Assembly: GCF_001540865.1 (NCBI RefSeq)
Contig: NC_033638.1
Span: forward strand, 7,955,334 to 8,019,333
Length of the DNA stretch: 64,000 nt
Direction: 5' to 3'
Source of the DNA: Ananas comosus
Taxonomy: Eukaryota; Streptophyta; Magnoliopsida; Poales; Bromeliaceae
The translations under genes were made by a program, and so were the position numbers. A model generated the notes under the pieces. The model was not told where the DNA came from. It searched no databases and saw only the letters and a program-made list of their open reading frames with translations. The first letter of the stretch is position 1. Each line of letters opens with the position of its first letter. Shown one piece after another: positions 25,141 through 36,993 of the stretch.

Positions 25141-25682
25141 TATATAGTAGGTCTTGTGTGCTATTAGGAGCACGGAGGCCTCCGTGCTCCTAAGCCGTTT
25201 TCATGATGGAGCTTCGAATCGACGATCGTTCTGTTAGACTTGATCTAGATATTTTGAGTATCTAGAAAATAAAATTTGTGACTTTTCATATACATTTACC
25301 TAACGATCGAAAGGGTTCAAAATCACGGCTGAAAATAAAAATCTCACAAAAGTGAAGATATAGCATTAAAATTTTCGATCAAATATATTGATCTTGCTGT
25401 AAATAGTATAAAATTTTTTTATCAAAATTTATCATGATTTGAATACTTTACACGTTAACTTGCAAACGGTATACATCAACTATTAAAAATTATTGATTTT
25501 GACCCTTTCGATCGGTAGGAAAAGGATACTGAAAAATCACAAAATTATTTTCTAAATAGTTCAAATATGCTAGATGAAGTCTAACGGAGCTGATCGTCGA
25601 TTCGGAAGCTCTATCATCGAAAACGGCTTAGGAGCACGGAGGCCTCCGTGCTTCTAATAACACACCAAGACCTACTATATAT
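25141..25682. mobile_element. Foldback MITE B, related to element A
   Basis: The left end TATATAGTAGGTCTTGTGTG matches the reverse complement of the right end, ATATAGTAGGTCTTGGTGTG. The arms share internal motifs with element A (CCGTTTTC, GATCTAG, ACCTAACGATCGAAAGG). A perfect 30 bp palindrome centred on GGCC lies at 25164-25193, and a copy with one mismatched base pair lies at 25628-25657. It starts about 40 bp after element A, separated only by TA repeats. Confidence 0.85.
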
Positions 25683-26157
25683 ATATATATATATATATTA
25701 TATTATATATATTTCATTTTTTGAGTAAGTTGTATTGTGAGCTTATATATCATCATTATGTAAAATTACCAGAAGCTGCATATTTCTTAACCTCTGGAAA
25801 TGCTTGAGGTGCAGATTTTTGTATTGGCTTAAAGATTTTCTTTTTCTTTTTCTTTTTTTGACATCTTATTGCTTGTTGGCATCGTGCTTCTCAAGCTCAA
25901 ATTGAACAGACCTCTCTGGTAAATCAGTGGTGTCTTTTGTTTTGTGTAACCTTTTACACACAATGACGCCATCGCGCGAAACTTTAAAACCTCGTCTTTT
26001 GTTGTTGAATGAAGGAAGAATCCAAAAAAGTGCCAGATTTCGTGTTATATATATAGATAGGAGAAAGGTCCAAGATTCCATCTGAATTTTTTTTTTTTTT
26101 TTCCCTTTATACAGTTTTAGTATATCTTTTTTTTTGTTTTTTCTTATTTTCATCTAT

Positions 26158-26310
26158 ATTTTTTTTTGAGAGATAGGTAGCACGCTGACCGCTTCGTTTA
26201 TTTTATTTAGAAATAAATTTAGCTGGAAATATGAATCAACTAGGATTCGAACTTGGGTCTCGGATACCAACCATCAAGTCCTTTGCCACATGTTCTAGGG
26301 ACGGTCGGTT
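26158..26310 (-). mobile_element. tRNA-derived SINE
   Basis: Read on the minus strand, the element starts near ACCGTCCCTAGAACATG. It has a box A-like TGGCAAAGGACTTGATGG and a box B GTTCGAATCC about 30 bp later, the spacing of a tRNA-derived RNA polymerase III promoter. It ends GCTACCTATCTCTC followed by an A run (T run on the plus strand at 26158-26167). The clover-leaf is not intact, so this is not a tRNA gene. A decayed copy lies at about 39.80-39.96 kb. Confidence 0.75.
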
Positions 26311-27158
26311 TTATCTAAAATTTTTAACTATCCAATCAAATATAGTTACATAAATTAATCTTATTTATTTATTTATTTTACATATTTTCCATTTAATACA
26401 TAAAAATTTCTATTATGCGCTTCTTGTTCTAAAATTGTTGTGCGGATCGTGAGCTTGCATAATATAAATAAGAAATTCAACAGTATAAAATAAAAATATT
26501 GTTACGACATGTGCACAAACGGAAACAAAAATGACAAATACAAAATAAACTATACACAGAAATAGAAAAACACATAGATTTACATAACAAAATCATTTCA
26601 GGAAAAAACTAGGGGTGAGGGAGGAGAGCGCTTCACTATCGAAGAAAAAAAAAATATAATGTTCAAAGTACAACCAATTACGATCTGTAGTCTCTAGGGC
26701 AAAAAACGAGAAAAGAAACTCTTAACGAATTTCGGATCCGATCTGATCCACACCGCAGGGGTGTAGCTCCCGTAACCCCGACGAACGTCAGTAGTGGATT
26801 ACGGACTTAGGCCTATTGACCCGAGCCCTCTGCTACCCACCATAAATTTTTTTTTTTTTTCACAACTTTTTTTCTATTGGTTGTACAGTAAATTTGTCCG
26901 TGAGTCGAAATTTTGAACCGAAGACGATTATCAATGAGTCACATCTAACAAATATAAAAGGACAAAGAAAATTATGAAACACACAGTAGGACCACCCAAC
27001 CCCAAATATCTAAAGCCAAAAAAAAAAAAAAATGAAAAATAAAAAAAAAGGAAAAAGGACTTGGAAAAGTAATAGTAGAATAGGAATTAGGAATGCGTAA
27101 GGTGCTAAGGTACTACAACATTTCCAATCCATCGTCAACAACAAAAGCAATCTAAATT
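26311..27158. other. Intergenic DNA upstream of CGEP
   Basis: This stretch contains low-complexity A/T runs and a segment at about 26690-26840 of mixed composition (GGATCCGATCTGATCC, GTGTAGCTCCCGTAACCCCG) that looks like part of an old repeat I cannot classify. The promoter of CGEP should lie in the last few hundred bases; no clear TATA box was found. Confidence 0.4.
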
Positions 27159-30100
27159 ATGTTCCTTCTCCACAAAGCCTACCAACGCTTTTCTCTCCCT
27201 CTCCATCACTTCGCCCCCCACAAGCTCCCCCTCTCCTCCTCCTCCTCCTCTCCCTCCTCTCCTCTAGGGTTTCTTCGTCTCCCCCGCAAGAAGAACGCGG
27301 CCAGGCCCATGAAATCCGGCGCCGACTCCTCCGCCGCCGCATCCTCCAGGCTCTCTAGGCTCGCCCCCTTCGCCTCCGGCGCCGAGAATGGCGCCGGGGA
27401 TCGCAACGGGTCCCCTCCTCCTTCTCCTCCTCCGCGGCCCCGAGAAGATGAAGGTGATCAAAACTCACTTCCTAGTTTCTTCACAATTTTAGGCCTTTGT
27501 GTGGTTTGTTAGATTTGGGTTTTCTCATTTATGCAAGAAAATTCGTTGCTTTATATAATTTATGCAAGAAAAATCGTTGCTTTATGTATCTTTTGCTCCC
27601 CCTCGTGTGGAGGGCTTTTGAAGAAATAGAGATAGTTATCGGGATAATCTCACTTTTATTCTCTCGTCTTAATTTTTTTTTTGACCTCTTTCTCCAAGAA
27701 AGATTGTGGCTTTATCAACAGAATGTGTTTTTTTAGGTACCTCTCTTTCAACTGTTCAGAATGGTACTTTAACTATTTACAGTTCTTTACACACAAAATT
27801 TGATCTTATTCCTCCAAAATTGAGTGTTAATCTAAAGCACTTCTGAGTGTCATCGGCTGCTTTATAGATAATCTTGCAGTAGGGGGTGGATACCGCCTAC
27901 CTCCGAAGGAAATACAAGACATCGTCGACGCGCCGCCGCTTCCCGTCTTGTCATTTTCCCCTCATAGGGATAAGATTTTGTTTTTGAAACGTCGATCTCT
28001 ACCGCCATTGTCGGAGCTTGCGAGGCCCGAGGAGAAACTTGCTGGCGTTCGGATTGATGGAAACTACAATGCAAGAAGTCGAATGTGTGTGGTCAATCTT
28101 TTCTTTCCCATCTTTCCAGCTGCACATATTTATTTACATAAGTTCAGAAGAAATAGTAAAGAAAGATTTTTTTTTCATATTTTCTGTGGATCCTTACATA
28201 TATATTAATGTTTTTAGGTCCTTTTACACGGGAATCGGCATCCATTCATTAATGGAAGATGGCAGTCTAGGGCCTGAAAAAGAGGTCCATGGCTACCCAG
28301 ATGGAGCGAAAATTAATTTTGTTACCTGGTAAATTTATGTTGTTCCTGTGGCAACTACATCATAACATACGATTTTGATTTTCTTACAATGTGTATCTGG
28401 TTTTCCCAAAAGAAGAACTATATGTGTGCTTCTTTATCATCCTTATGTTTATCCTGTTCTTTGCATATGGTTTTATATATTCCTTATTTGAATCTGTTGA
28501 AACCAGGTCGCAAGACGGTCGGCATTTATCATTCAGCGTGAGGTTTGATGAGGTGACTAGCCTTTTCTTCGAATTGTGAAATTCTTGCTATTTTGTTTTT
28601 AGTGATTCTGCTATTTCTGAGTTCTTATTGGTTTCCAAGTAGGAGGACAACATTAGCAGCAAGTTAAGAGTGTGGGTCGCCGATGTGGAATCTGGGAGAG
28701 CCAGACCGCTTTTCCAGTCGCCGGATATTTACTTAAACGCAATATTTGACAGGCAATTTTCATGTTCTGGAACCCTTTTTTTCTCTTCTATTTTTTTAAA
28801 AATATTTCAAATAATATTTATTTCTAATTTTGCAGTTTTGTGTGGGTTAATGATTCTACTCTACTAGTTTGCACTATTCCTTCATCTCGTGGAGCTCCTC
28901 CAAAGAAGCCATTAGTTCCCTCCGGCCCAAAAATTCAATCAAATGAGCAGCAGAATGTTATTCAAGTTAGAACCTTTCAAGACCTACTAAAAGATGAATA
29001 TGATGCAGATTTATTCGACTACTATGCAACTTCTCAGTTAATCTTAGCCTCTCTGGATGGTTCAGTGAAGCCAATTGGCCCTCCTGCTGTCTATACATCT
29101 GTCGACCCTTCGCCAGATGAGAAGTATCTTCTTTTTACTTCTATACATCGGCCGTACTCCTTTACTGTGCCTTGCGGAAGGTTTCCAAAGAAAGTTGAGT
29201 TGTGGACAGTTGATGGGAAATTTGTGAGGGAAATCTGTGATTTGCCTCTTGCTGAGGATATCCCGATTGCCTTCAACAGTGTGCGGAAAGGGAAGCGGTC
29301 AATCAATTGGAGGCCTGATAAGCCTTCAACTTTGTATTGGTAAAGACTAAAGATTTGGTTCTCTATAATTACTACTGAAAAGATTTTGTGGATTTTATTG
29401 CATCAGTCAGTCTGATACTGCGTCATCAAAGTTTGACATCAAATGAAGCTTTTGAGCTGTGTTTTCACGAAATGTTTGAAGTTTCTATTGTCATATTGCA
29501 CTCTCTGATCTAACAGGGTTGAGACGCAAGATGGGGGGGACGCGAAAGTAGAAGTTTCTCCACGTGATATAGTTTATACGGAGCGCGCTGAGCCTCTAAA
29601 TGGTGAACAGCCTGAGATTCTGCATAAACTTGATCTTCGATATGGGTATGTTTCAATACTTGCTAAGATTGTCCCACAAGCTTCAAGCAATGGTTTATCT
29701 TTTATTAGACTACTTTAAGCAGAAAAGCACTCAATTAACTGCAATTACATGGCAAAAGTTGTTGTTCCAGCCAAGTTGCTTGCTATATAGGATTCCTGTA
29801 CTTCCATTATAGGGCGGTGCCATTTTTTAAACTTATTTTATTTTTGTTTTTACATGTTTTGATTCCTTTGTTGCAGGGGAGTTTCTTGGTGTGACGACAC
29901 TTTTGCTTTAGTATATGAATCTTGGTACAAAACACGCCGAACGAGAACATGGGTTGTCTCTCCAGATCATAGAGATGTAAATCCACGCATATTATTTGAT
30001 AGATCATCAGAAGATGCTTATTCTGATCCAGGCTCGCCAATGTTGCGGAGAACAGAGGCAGGAACTTATGTTATCGCCAAGATTAAAAAGGAAGATGAAA

Positions 30101-33100
30101 AAACCTACATCTTACTTAATGGAGCAGGTGCCACACCAGAAGGAAACGTTCCGTTCCTTGATTTGCTTGACATGTAAGTTTCTCTCCATGTTGAACTATA
30201 ATTTTCTATTTTGTGGTATAAATTATTTCACTGAACTTGTCACAAAATTTCACTGACATCAGCGAACTTCTGGTACGATTGTGTCCATCCATCACTTGCT
30301 GTCTAACTTCCTTAATGGATTGATGGCATGGCAATTGAATGACCTATCATACTGACACTTGGGATGACATGGTGGGTGATTCAACTGCCATATCCTCTGT
30401 TGGGGATTATATTGCAGCTGATTCACATAGTTTTGAGACAATGTTGCAGCTGAACCAATTGCCCTGTCCTCGATCCAACAGGGGAATTCAATGGCATCAA
30501 ATGGATGGACCCAATTATAACAGAGATAGAATTGGGGTGCATCAATTGCCATAAATTTATGTTCAGTGGAAAGTCAAATTTCATGAAATGTTCAGCAACC
30601 AATGATGTAATTTGTCCAATTTGTGCATATGCCAATTAAGTACACTGACATAACACAACGAGTGCCTTCTTTCCTCAGAAATACAGGAAATAAAGAGCGA
30701 ATTTGGGAAAGTGACAAGGAAAAGTACTATGAAACTGTTGTTGCATTAATGTCTGATCAGACTGATGGTGAACTATATCTTGACCAACTAAAGATACTAA
30801 TATCGAGAGAGTCAAAGACGGAAAACACTCAATATTATCTTGAGACCTGGCCAGATAAGAAGAGATCTCAAATTACTAACTTTCCCCACCCTTATCCTCA
30901 ACTGGCATCATTACATAAAGAGATGGTCAGATACCAGAGGAAGGATGGTGTTCAACTTACTGCAACACTTTATTTACCTCCGGGATATGATCCATCGAAA
31001 GATGGGCCTCTACCCTGTCTTGTTTGGTCTTACCCTGGAGAGTTCAAAAGCAAAGATGCCGCCGGGCAAGTCCGAGGTTCTCCTAACGAGTTTGCTGGCA
31101 TAGGTCCAACATCACCCCTTCTTTGGTTGGCTAGAGGGTATTATACCTTCCCGTTTTCTTCTGTACTCTATTTATGGATAGGTCCTAATTGCCTCTAATT
31201 TGGTTCTCTAGCTGTAATAAAAAAGCATTTTGTCTTGCAGATTTGCTATTTTATCTGGGCCGACAATCCCAATAATCGGTGAGGGTGATGAAGAGGCCAA
31301 TGACAGGTACCTTGCTAACACCATCCATAGTTAAATAGTCCCAATGTTAACTTATTATTGCAACTGAAGAAATCAACATTGTGTGAGCACTACTGGTTTC
31401 CCTTAATCATGTATTATGCATGTCCTTCTACTGGACTTCGGTTTTTTCTTTTTCCCTCTTTGGGGGGATGTGTGGGGAATGTATGATGTTTCCTTTTTAA
31501 AGTTCATTGTGCTGTTTTCTTGGGTGCAAGCTAATTAGAAGAGGATTATATGGTTATTGGTCTTACTGGTCTAAGATTGTGGGTATATCATGCTTTTTGT
31601 AGTTTAGTCCTTTGATTATCCTGGGGCAATTGTGCCATCTGATTATTACTCATGGCCAATTGGGAGTTTAGCTCAGTGAAAAATTGTCTTTGCTCAAGGT
31701 CTTGGCTTCTTACCAAGTTAAGGTTGCTTGGTGCTATCACCAGGCAACTCTCATTTTCACAATGAAGTATCTTCCTTTCTAAAGTTATAAAATTGTTAAT
31801 ATCAGTCAATGTAAACAGGTACACCAAACAAGCACACTAGAGAATCTAAAAATGAAGAACTATGAAACTTTCCTGAAACAAAACCTTTCCTTTTTCTTGT
31901 TTCTTTGCATTAGTCAGTGGATAGTTCAAGTCTGCTTAGTATTCTCGACCTGGTGTTGAGTTACTCTGGATTCTTGATTAGAATTACCTGATATCATGTT
32001 TCTTAGGTATGTAGAACAGTTGGTTTCCAGCGCAGAGGCTGCAGTTGAGGAGGTTATAAGGAGAGGGGTGAGTCCATTTCTGTTTCTACCTCTGCTTCTG
32101 GTATGTTTTCTTTTTTATGCTTATTAGTCTAAATCTGCCTTATTCCTTAGGTGGCTCATCCTGCTAGAATTGCTATTGGTGGTCATTCTTATGGAGCATT
32201 CATGACAGCGAATCTCCTAGCACATGCTCCCCATCTCTTTTCCTGTGGAATCGCTCGTTCTGGAGCTTATAATCGGACACTTACTCCTTTTGGATTTCAG
32301 GTTATATGTCTGTTCTTTCTTAACCTTTATTTTATATACATACATATTCTACATCCGTATACTTTTAGGGATTATTTACTAGATATTTTTTTTTATTGAT
32401 AATCAGTCGTGTTTCTGTAGAATGAAGACAGAACACTATGGGAGGCCACCAATACCTATGTTGAAATGAGTCCCTTCATGTCGGCTAACAAAATTAAGAA
32501 ACCAATTTTGCTTATACATGGAGAAGAAGACAACAATTCCGGAACACTAACAATGCAGGTAAGGAGAAGAATTCTGTCCTTTAGTGCTTCATAATCCTTA
32601 ATGCTATTGGACGGAAGTACTTGCATATTTGCCACGCTCTATTTCCAAAATTATAGCTACTTCTAATTTTTTTCTGTTATTCTAAACAAAGAGTTCTTTT
32701 CACACCAAAAATAAGAAAGAGGTATGGTACGTGTTACTGTGATATCTTTAAGTAGAACCCTCATCATATGCTCATCCTTTTCTATCGAGAGTAGTCTAAT
32801 GAGATACTCAAAGTTTAATAGGGAGGAATTGTCAGACATAAAGTAAACAAAGTAAGATGAGTTCCAAATGAGACCCTTTGGAACTTCTCTCTAATGATTT
32901 CTCCATGTTGTAATGAAGCTCAAAGGAGTAGTAAAGCTACTGGCGGTCTTGTCGTGCACTAAAATCATTCGTTTAGATTTTTTTTTTTTTTGCATTCTTT
33001 TGAAGTTATTTTTATTCTTTTCTTTTTTCTTAAGCTTAGTTTCCTCTATGATTTAGTTGGCCAATAATTTTTCTTATATTTCCTTCTTATTATTGAAAAC

Positions 33101-33498
33101 AAAGACATTTTTAATCATGTCCCATTGCAGTGTATTTAAGTCTTGTGATTGTAAATTCAGCTTCTGATCTATGTGATGTTTCTCGTACATTACAGTCAGA
33201 TCGGTTTTTCACTGCATTGAAAGGCCATGGATCTCTTTGTCGTCTAGTGATTCTCCCTTTTGAGAGTCACGGCTATTCCGCTAGAGAGAGCATCATGCAT
33301 GTCCTTTGGGAGACCGATAGGTGGTTACAAAAGTATTGTGTAAACAATTCTAGTAAGCTTGCGGATCTTGATGCATCCACCGGTGCAGCTTCAGTGGATA
33401 GTGAGAATAAGGCCCTATCATCCAGTGGAGGTGGACCAGCTCAAGAGTGCTCAAACTTGGGTGATTCACATTGGTCGCCGAGGTCATTATTGTGGTAA
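27159..33498 (+). CDS. CGEP: Glutamyl endopeptidase, chloroplastic (prolyl oligopeptidase family, S9D)
   Basis: This is a stromal serine endopeptidase that cuts after Glu. Fourteen exons: 27159-27453, 27880-28084, 28218-28328, 28507-28552, 28643-28752, 28836-29339, 29517-29645, 29877-30173, 30679-31137, 31241-31306, 32007-32067, 32151-32300, 32421-32558, 33196-33498. They join in phase to 957 aa, the normal size for the family. Residues 1 to about 65 are Ser/Pro/Arg-rich and fit a chloroplast transit peptide. A propeller-like N-terminal half follows, then the alpha/beta-hydrolase peptidase domain with Ser774 in GGHSYGAF, Asp848 in HGEEDNN and His882 in ESHGYS. The C-terminus is a poorly conserved Ser/Gly-rich tail. 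Intron 5 has a GC donor. COX5C lies convergently downstream. Confidence 0.97.
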
Positions 33499-34268
33499 CT
33501 TCCTATCTCTCTTTTTTTCTTTTTTCTTTGAGCCCACTTATTTTTGTGTTGTTTATCTTGTGCCTTTACTTCATTTTTTTTTTATTATGAAGGAAGAAAT
33601 TAACGAAAAGAGTCTTCTTGCTAGATTTTAGTTCAACCTTATTATCCGGGATAATTTGGAGTATTTGCTAATCCACTTTCCGCCTTTTAAAAGCAGACTA
33701 CTTAAACTACATAGACATAGACTAAGCCTATAATAACAATTTTTTTTGGCTTTAAGCTTTGAACTAGATCTGTTGATTTATTCCCACTAACTGCTGCTTT
33801 CAGCATCAGTAACGATGCTTTTTAAATGTTTTTTCTGGTCTGATCCACTTTCATTGTAAGTCCTACATCAAGTTGCAAGCTGATTGTTTACATCCTTTTT
33901 TGATATATGTTGTGAAATAAATATACACAAGATTAATTTTACCAGATACCTTTTAACTTTGCTGTACACTTACATCAAGAATATGTTGTGACATTTTGCT
34001 GTCGCAGATCAAGTTGATTTAAGTTCGCCCTTAAAGGAAATCATCCCTCTCGATACAACAATTCGGTCCAAATATAAAATGTGATACTTAGGTCCAGCTC
34101 TTTCTTCGGCATGAATGCTGATAAGCAAGGATCGAAGCAACGCCTAAGCTTTCTAATCATTTTGATAAGGTTGTGTTCGTGCATTGGTAAGATCGATCAC
34201 TTTCACTGAAATGTATTCTGCCTATGAAGCTTTCTCTTGTACTATCACGAAATTCGCAGGTCGAAAAA

Positions 34269-34274
34269 TTATTA

Positions 34275-34317
<43 letters not shown>
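34269..34317. repeat. (ATT)n microsatellite
   Basis: About sixteen ATT units with one GTT interruption, downstream of CGEP. Confidence 0.92.
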
Positions 34318-34318
<1 letters not shown>

Positions 34319-34944
34319 TTCTGATATTAGTTAGTGGACCGATTTGTAATAATGTGCATATTTTGGTTGTCATATTCTTATTGGTTTCGATATATTCTGT
34401 GGGTATTGTAGTAATTGCGATCTTCCTTTGATTGTATCCGAAGATTCTTTTTCTTGTTCTTTCAATTTTTTTAATTTCCTTTTTTGGTTTGATCAGTAAC
34501 ATGTTGATATTATGTGTTAGTTTTGATTATCGTCAGAAACTTTGCCATAAACCCCCCCTGCTATAAAATTTTCTTTCTCATGCTTGAAATGGGGTTGAAA
34601 TGGTCATTTCATAGGAGACAAGTCGTGCAGTGTTAGGTTTCTATTTTTTTCTCCTTTGGTAGTGACTTGGGATGGAACAATGGGATAAAGCTAGAATTTC
34701 AATTCTTAGAGAGGCTCAAGTAGAAATTTATTATGATAATTATTATTTAATATCAGCAATTAATAGTTAGGTATGTTTTTTTATTTTTAAAAAAATGATG
34801 CAAAACAAAGAAGAAAGTACAGCAACTTAGTCACAGTATGATAATGGCACAGAAACTAACTGTTTATATAGATTATATGAAATTAGGCTGAAATATTTTT
34901 AATAACACCAAATCAAGTTTTCGGCACTTGTATAAAGGGCTGTG

Positions 34945-35100
34945 TGATTAGTAGGTGATAGTGGTTCCCTATGGTTGAGTGGCTGGTTGGTTGAATATTA
35001 TGATTTAACCGATAGAAATGATCAAAGGGATAAATCTAACGGTAGAAAACTTGATAGTACGAAATACTTGGTGCTATTAGAAATATCCCAGTCGGACTCA
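34945..35100. mobile_element. Small MITE, family 'CTATCGATAG', copy 3 (inverted, partial)
   Basis: The reverse complement contains AAATCATAATATTCAACCAA, matching the interior of the copies at 2.6 kb and 21.2 kb. The right end reads CTTGGTGCTATTAGAAATAT. The termini are degraded. Confidence 0.55.
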
Positions 35101-36783
35101 GTTATACGTGCAAAAACTAATAATATTTGTATGTAAAAACTTTCACATACGTTAAAAAAAAAAAAAAAAAAGGATTTAGAGAGTTCAGATGTAAACACAA
35201 ACTTACTGAGGCATGAACTGACGATAATATTATCGAAAATCATTTAATTCTAAAAAATTAAAAGTTGAGAGGGCAAATGCAAAATAGCCATATCTCATGG
35301 CTCTCCATGTTTTGTTGTTGTTGTTGTTCCTCAGAGGAAAAGTTGCAAATCTTTTCCTGATTTATCCTTCACCATCAGTTCTAAATTGTTGTAATTTTTT
35401 TTTTCATTCTTTTATATACTAGTGTAAAATTTTTTAGCAAGTTATGTAAAAAAAAAAAAAAAAAAAAAATTACAGTTCCATAGATATTGACTTCCTAAAA
35501 CTTTACTTCTAGACAAATAAACAAGTCATGAAGTAGATTCCCCAAAGTGTATATAAAAGTTATGAAGAGACCATAGAGNAAAAAAAAAAAAAAAAAAAAA
35601 GAGAAAAATCTCTCTGGTGTTGAGTGTTGGGTTGATGCAACTTGGGATTTATATGTGATTTTGCAGGCTCATTAACTTGCTGGTTCATGATCAGCTTTTA
35701 ATGCTATTACACATAGTTATACTAGGAATGAAATTTCTATAATTTTTTTACGATAACACAGTTAGACGCGAATTTTCCCATGGATAATTGTAGAAATTTG
35801 TTGCGTTTGCATCCAAATATTATCATCATAATATAAGAACATATAGCCTTGCTAATGCAACTCTGAAACTGTATTATCCTAGAGTTTAGTTACCATCTAG
35901 TAATCTATTACTAGATAACTAGTAATAAATTAGGTTTCAGGGAAACTTGCTAGCTTTATATAGATCATGTTAGGTATCATGTTATAGATTAGGTCAACAC
36001 ATCCAACACAAGTGCATCAGTAAATGATCATTTTCAGTTCTCTGTGAACTGCTTTGACATCCATAACTATAATTTGATGATACCATGAACTGCTGAGCAC
36101 CTTATTTATAAGTATATATGCATACCAACTTCGAAAAGTTAACTACAATAAGTAGAACAATGCAACAGTGGTAATAAAATCCAGTCTCCGGAGCTGTTTC
36201 CTTACACATTAATTCCAATGGAGGATGAAAAAGATATGCAGATCAATTCAAAATTATTGACATATCATAACAACAAAGTTATATCAATAATAATAGAGTT
36301 ATAGACTCGCTAATCTTTTCAATAAAGTAGATGTAGATTAGAACCAGTTCTAAAATCACCTGACACCATCATTAATCTATTCCCTTTGAGCCAACAAGGA
36401 AACAACCCCTTTTTATCTTTATTCATTTTCAAAGTACAGGAAATAGATATTACCGCTGTTTGTCTTATTCAAGAGTTCCAGCAAATGCTGAAAACGATAA
36501 CAAAGAGAAGCGACTTAAAAGAAGCCGGAAGCATCCATACATCAGAATAAAACCAAAAAAAAAAAACTCTTACTTAGAAGTATCAAGATTTAGAAAACTC
36601 CACAAGTCGAAATACAAACCGGTGTAGGAGAAACAAAAGTATCACTAGTGAAGCATGGACAGCGTTTGTTGACGCTCAGTATCTACGCTTATTACGAACA
36701 GTTAAAATCACAATGAGATGAAAACCATAACACTAGAGCATAAACTTTCTTATAGCAAAAAGAAATATGAAGATCAGAAAGAG

Positions 36784-36978
36784 CTACTCTTCGGCAACAA
36801 CAACACTGATCTCACCTTTCTCCAGCATGTCGTAGAAAGCCCTAGTCTTCCTCTGCTCATTCCAATGATGCATCTTCCAGAGACCGCCGGCAAACATTCC
36901 AAGCGTAAGAGCTATGCAGATCTCCTTGACAACACTTGGGCCCTTCAGGGTGGCATGCGCTATCTTATGTGCCGCCAT
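36784..36978 (-). CDS. COX5C: Cytochrome c oxidase subunit 5C
   Basis: This 64-residue protein has the full family pattern: HATLKGPSVVKEI at the N-terminus, one membrane helix (about 18-36, ICIALTLGMFAGGLW), the motif KMHHWNEQRKTRAFYD, and the ending LEKGEISVVVAEE. It is a small nuclear-encoded subunit of mitochondrial respiratory complex IV, anchored in the inner membrane. The coding region is one exon, as usual for this gene. The ATG follows a short piece of leader spliced from an exon about 1.8 kb upstream. The plus-strand frame across the same DNA is a shadow. Confidence 0.97.
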   Translation of the reverse strand: MAAHKIAHATLKGPSVVKEICIALTLGMFAGGLWKMHHWNEQRKTRAFYDMLEKGEISVVVAEE

Positions 36979-36993
36979 TTGGAAGAGATGAAA

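Larger units (their letters stand above)
33499..36783. other. Intergenic DNA between CGEP and COX5C (convergent)
   Basis: It holds the 3' untranslated regions of both genes, a TTA microsatellite, A/T homopolymers and one MITE copy. A single N at 35579 marks an unresolved base beside a poly-A run. I see no gene. Confidence 0.6.

Noticed and set aside
26240..26310. tRNA gene on the minus strand
   Set aside because: Box A and box B are present but the stems do not pair and the sequence continues into a SINE body with an A tail.
26850..26960. Second SINE near CGEP (GGTTCAAAATTTC with GTGACTCATTGATAA on the minus strand)
   Set aside because: Box B is degenerate, ends are unclear and no second copy was seen; I could not support it.
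35579..35579. Single N bases at 35579 and 39358 as assembly joins
   Set aside because: Each lies beside a homopolymer or TA run and is more simply an unresolved base; the flanking sequence shows no sign of a misjoin that I can detect.
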